Source: Candidatus Woesearchaeota archaeon (GTDB taxonomy: Archaea > Nanobdellota > Nanobdellia > Woesearchaeales > GW2011-AR4). Taken from it: a stretch of 6,108 nucleotides of DNA. Location: positions 1 to 6,108 of the forward strand of contig DUHN01000052.1 of NCBI GenBank assembly GCA_013330825.1. Direction: 5' to 3'. The notes under the pieces are model-generated. The model searched no databases and was not told the origin of the DNA. It saw only the letters and a list, made by a program, of their open reading frames with translations. Made by a program: the position numbers and the translations under genes. Positions 5,050 to 6,108 of the stretch are shown one piece after another (within the stretch, counting starts at the first letter, position 1; each line of letters starts with the position of its first letter).

Positions 5050-6108
5050 TTATTCCGTCTCCTTCTCCACCCTCGTGACAGAAACGATCTCGTCGCCCTG
5101 CTCCAGGCGCATGATGCGGACTCCCTGCGTGTTGCGCCCGATGATGGAGATGCCGGACACCGGGGTGCGGATGGTGATGCCGGACTTGGTGATGACCATG
5201 ATCTCGTCGTTATCAGAGACGCAGGTAACACTGGCCACAGGTCCGTTGCGATCCTCGGTCTGAATATCTTTAACTCCTGAACCTCCTCTCGAGATGTGAC
5301 GATAAAGTTTGATTGGGGTGCGCTTACCATACCCATTACTGGTTATCGTAAGGATATCCTTGTTGCTGTCTTTCTCAGCGACAATCATGCCAATAACCTT
5401 ATCATCCCTCTTAAGTGTAATACCCCTAACACCCTGTGAAGATCGTCCTGTTGGCCGCACATCCTCTTCAGCAAAGCGAACAGCCATGCCCTGCGCCGTA
5501 GCAAGAAGGACATCCTGTTTTCCATCTGTCAGCTTGACATCCATGAGGCGGTCGCCCTCGTCCAGGGTGATGGCGATGATGCCCGTCTTCCGCTGGTTGG
5601 AATAGGCGATGAGGTTGGTCTTCTTGATGGTCCCGTTCCTCGTGGCCATGATGAGGTGGTGCTTGTCGTCGAACTCCCTGACGGGGATGAAGGTGGTGAC
5701 GTGCTCGCCCTGCTCGAGGGAGAGGAGGTTGACGATGGCCTTGCCCTTGGCCTGCCTGCTCGCCTCCGGGATGGCATAGGTCTTGAGCCAGTGCATCCGG
5801 CCCCTGTTGGTGAAGCAGAGCAGGGTGGCGTGGGTGTGCGCGATGAAGATGTCCGCGACGATGTCCTCCTCCCTGGTGGTGGTGGCGATGACCCCCTTGC
5901 CGCCCCGGTGCTGCTGCTTGTACGTGGCCAGAGGCAGGCGCTTGATGTAGCCGGATTTGGTGACCGTGATGACCGTGTTCCCTTCCTCGATGAGGTCTTC
6001 CATGCTGATCGCCTCCGCTTCCGCTTCGCTCAGCGTGGTGCGGCGGGCATCCGCGTACTGGGATTTCAGCTCCCTGAGCTCTTTCTTGATGATGTTGAGC
6101 ACCTTCTG
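5050..6108 (-). CDS. gyrA: DNA gyrase subunit A, C-terminal part (partial; 5' end beyond the window)
   Basis: The last 352 residues of gyrase subunit A, open to the right window edge. Gyrase uses ATP to introduce negative supercoils; this part forms the C-terminal beta-pinwheel that wraps DNA. The first ~25 visible residues (VLNIIKKEL...YADARRT) match the end of the breakage-reunion domain. Six blade repeats follow, seen as GYIKR (visible residues 53-57), GRMHW (103-107), GTIKK (159-163), GMAVR (207-211), GYGKR (259-263) and GITIR (310-314), most followed by a G-rich turn. The GyrA box that separates gyrase from topoisomerase IV lies at visible residues 66-72 and reads QHRGGKG, one change from QRRGGKG. 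A short acidic tail ends the protein. The catalytic tyrosine lies outside the window. Gyrase in archaea is generally taken to come from bacteria. Base composition drops in the middle of this segment (see findings). The identification is secure. Confidence 0.96.
   Translation of the reverse strand, partial: QKVLNIIKKELRELKSQYADARRTTLSEAEAEAISMEDLIEEGNTVITVTKSGYIKRLPLATYKQQHRGGKGVIATTTREEDIVADIFIAHTHATLLCFTNRGRMHWLKTYAIPEASRQAKGKAIVNLLSLEQGEHVTTFIPVREFDDKHHLIMATRNGTIKKTNLIAYSNQRKTGIIAITLDEGDRLMDVKLTDGKQDVLLATAQGMAVRFAEEDVRPTGRSSQGVRGITLKRDDKVIGMIVAEKDSNKDILTITSNGYGKRTPIKLYRHISRGGSGVKDIQTEDRNGPVASVTCVSDNDEIMVITKSGITIRTPVSGISIIGRNTQGVRIMRLEQGDEIVSVTRVEKETE
5893..5913 (-). other. GyrA box (QHRGGKG) coding segment
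   Basis: These seven codons read CAG CAC CGG GGC GGC AAG GGG on the minus strand and encode Q-H-R-G-G-K-G in the first blade of the pinwheel. In bacterial gyrase this motif is QRRGGKG and is needed for wrapping DNA and negative supercoiling. Its presence identifies the gene as gyrA rather than parC. The second position is His instead of Arg. Confidence 0.85.

Noticed and set aside
5031..5336. N-terminal extension of the nuclease-like gene into gyrA (102 residues)
   Set aside because: This part is an out-of-frame translation of gyrA, rich in Ser, Arg and Pro. The AT-rich composition and fold-like sequence begin only at the ATG at 5030.

Overview
The window looks like a gene-dense archaeal chromosome segment, most likely from a small-genome DPANN-type archaeon (Woesearchaeota/Pacearchaeota-like). 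The support is an archaeal-type (class I) CCA-adding enzyme, a dolichol-kinase-like membrane protein, TATA-box promoters placed for near-leaderless transcripts, a GAGGTG ribosome binding site, very short or overlapping gene junctions, and a proline-rich hypothetical protein of a kind I associate with these lineages. The phylum is an inference. The archaeal assignment is firmer.

Layout, reading the minus strand from right to left: the 3' part of a DNA gyrase subunit A gene enters from the right edge (ends 5050). It carries a full six-blade C-terminal DNA-wrapping domain. Nineteen bases later comes a small, very AT-rich gene (4605-5030) with a PD-(D/E)XK nuclease signature. A new promoter at 4556-4564 then starts a compact operon: cca (3277-4533), a sugar-1-phosphate nucleotidyltransferase with a C-terminal hexapeptide-repeat domain (2246-3277, start overlapping the cca stop as ATGA), and after 3 bases a fused PAP2 phosphatase/polyprenol kinase membrane protein (1064-2242). 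After an 81-base gap with its own TATA box comes a hypothetical proline-rich protein with a helical C-terminus (215-982). At the left edge a short plus-strand open frame (1-120) is probably the 3' end of a convergent gene. Bases 121-214 separate the two convergent ends, and I see no gene there.

Functionally, the nucleotidyltransferase (activated sugars) and the PAP2/kinase fusion (supply of the polyprenyl-phosphate carrier) fit together as parts of cell-surface or protein glycosylation. cca shares the operon probably for reasons of compactness. The most notable points are the phosphatase-kinase fusion, whose two halves could both yield dolichyl phosphate; the ~30% GC nuclease-like islet between ~61% GC genes; and a sharp composition dip inside gyrA that suggests a recombined segment.
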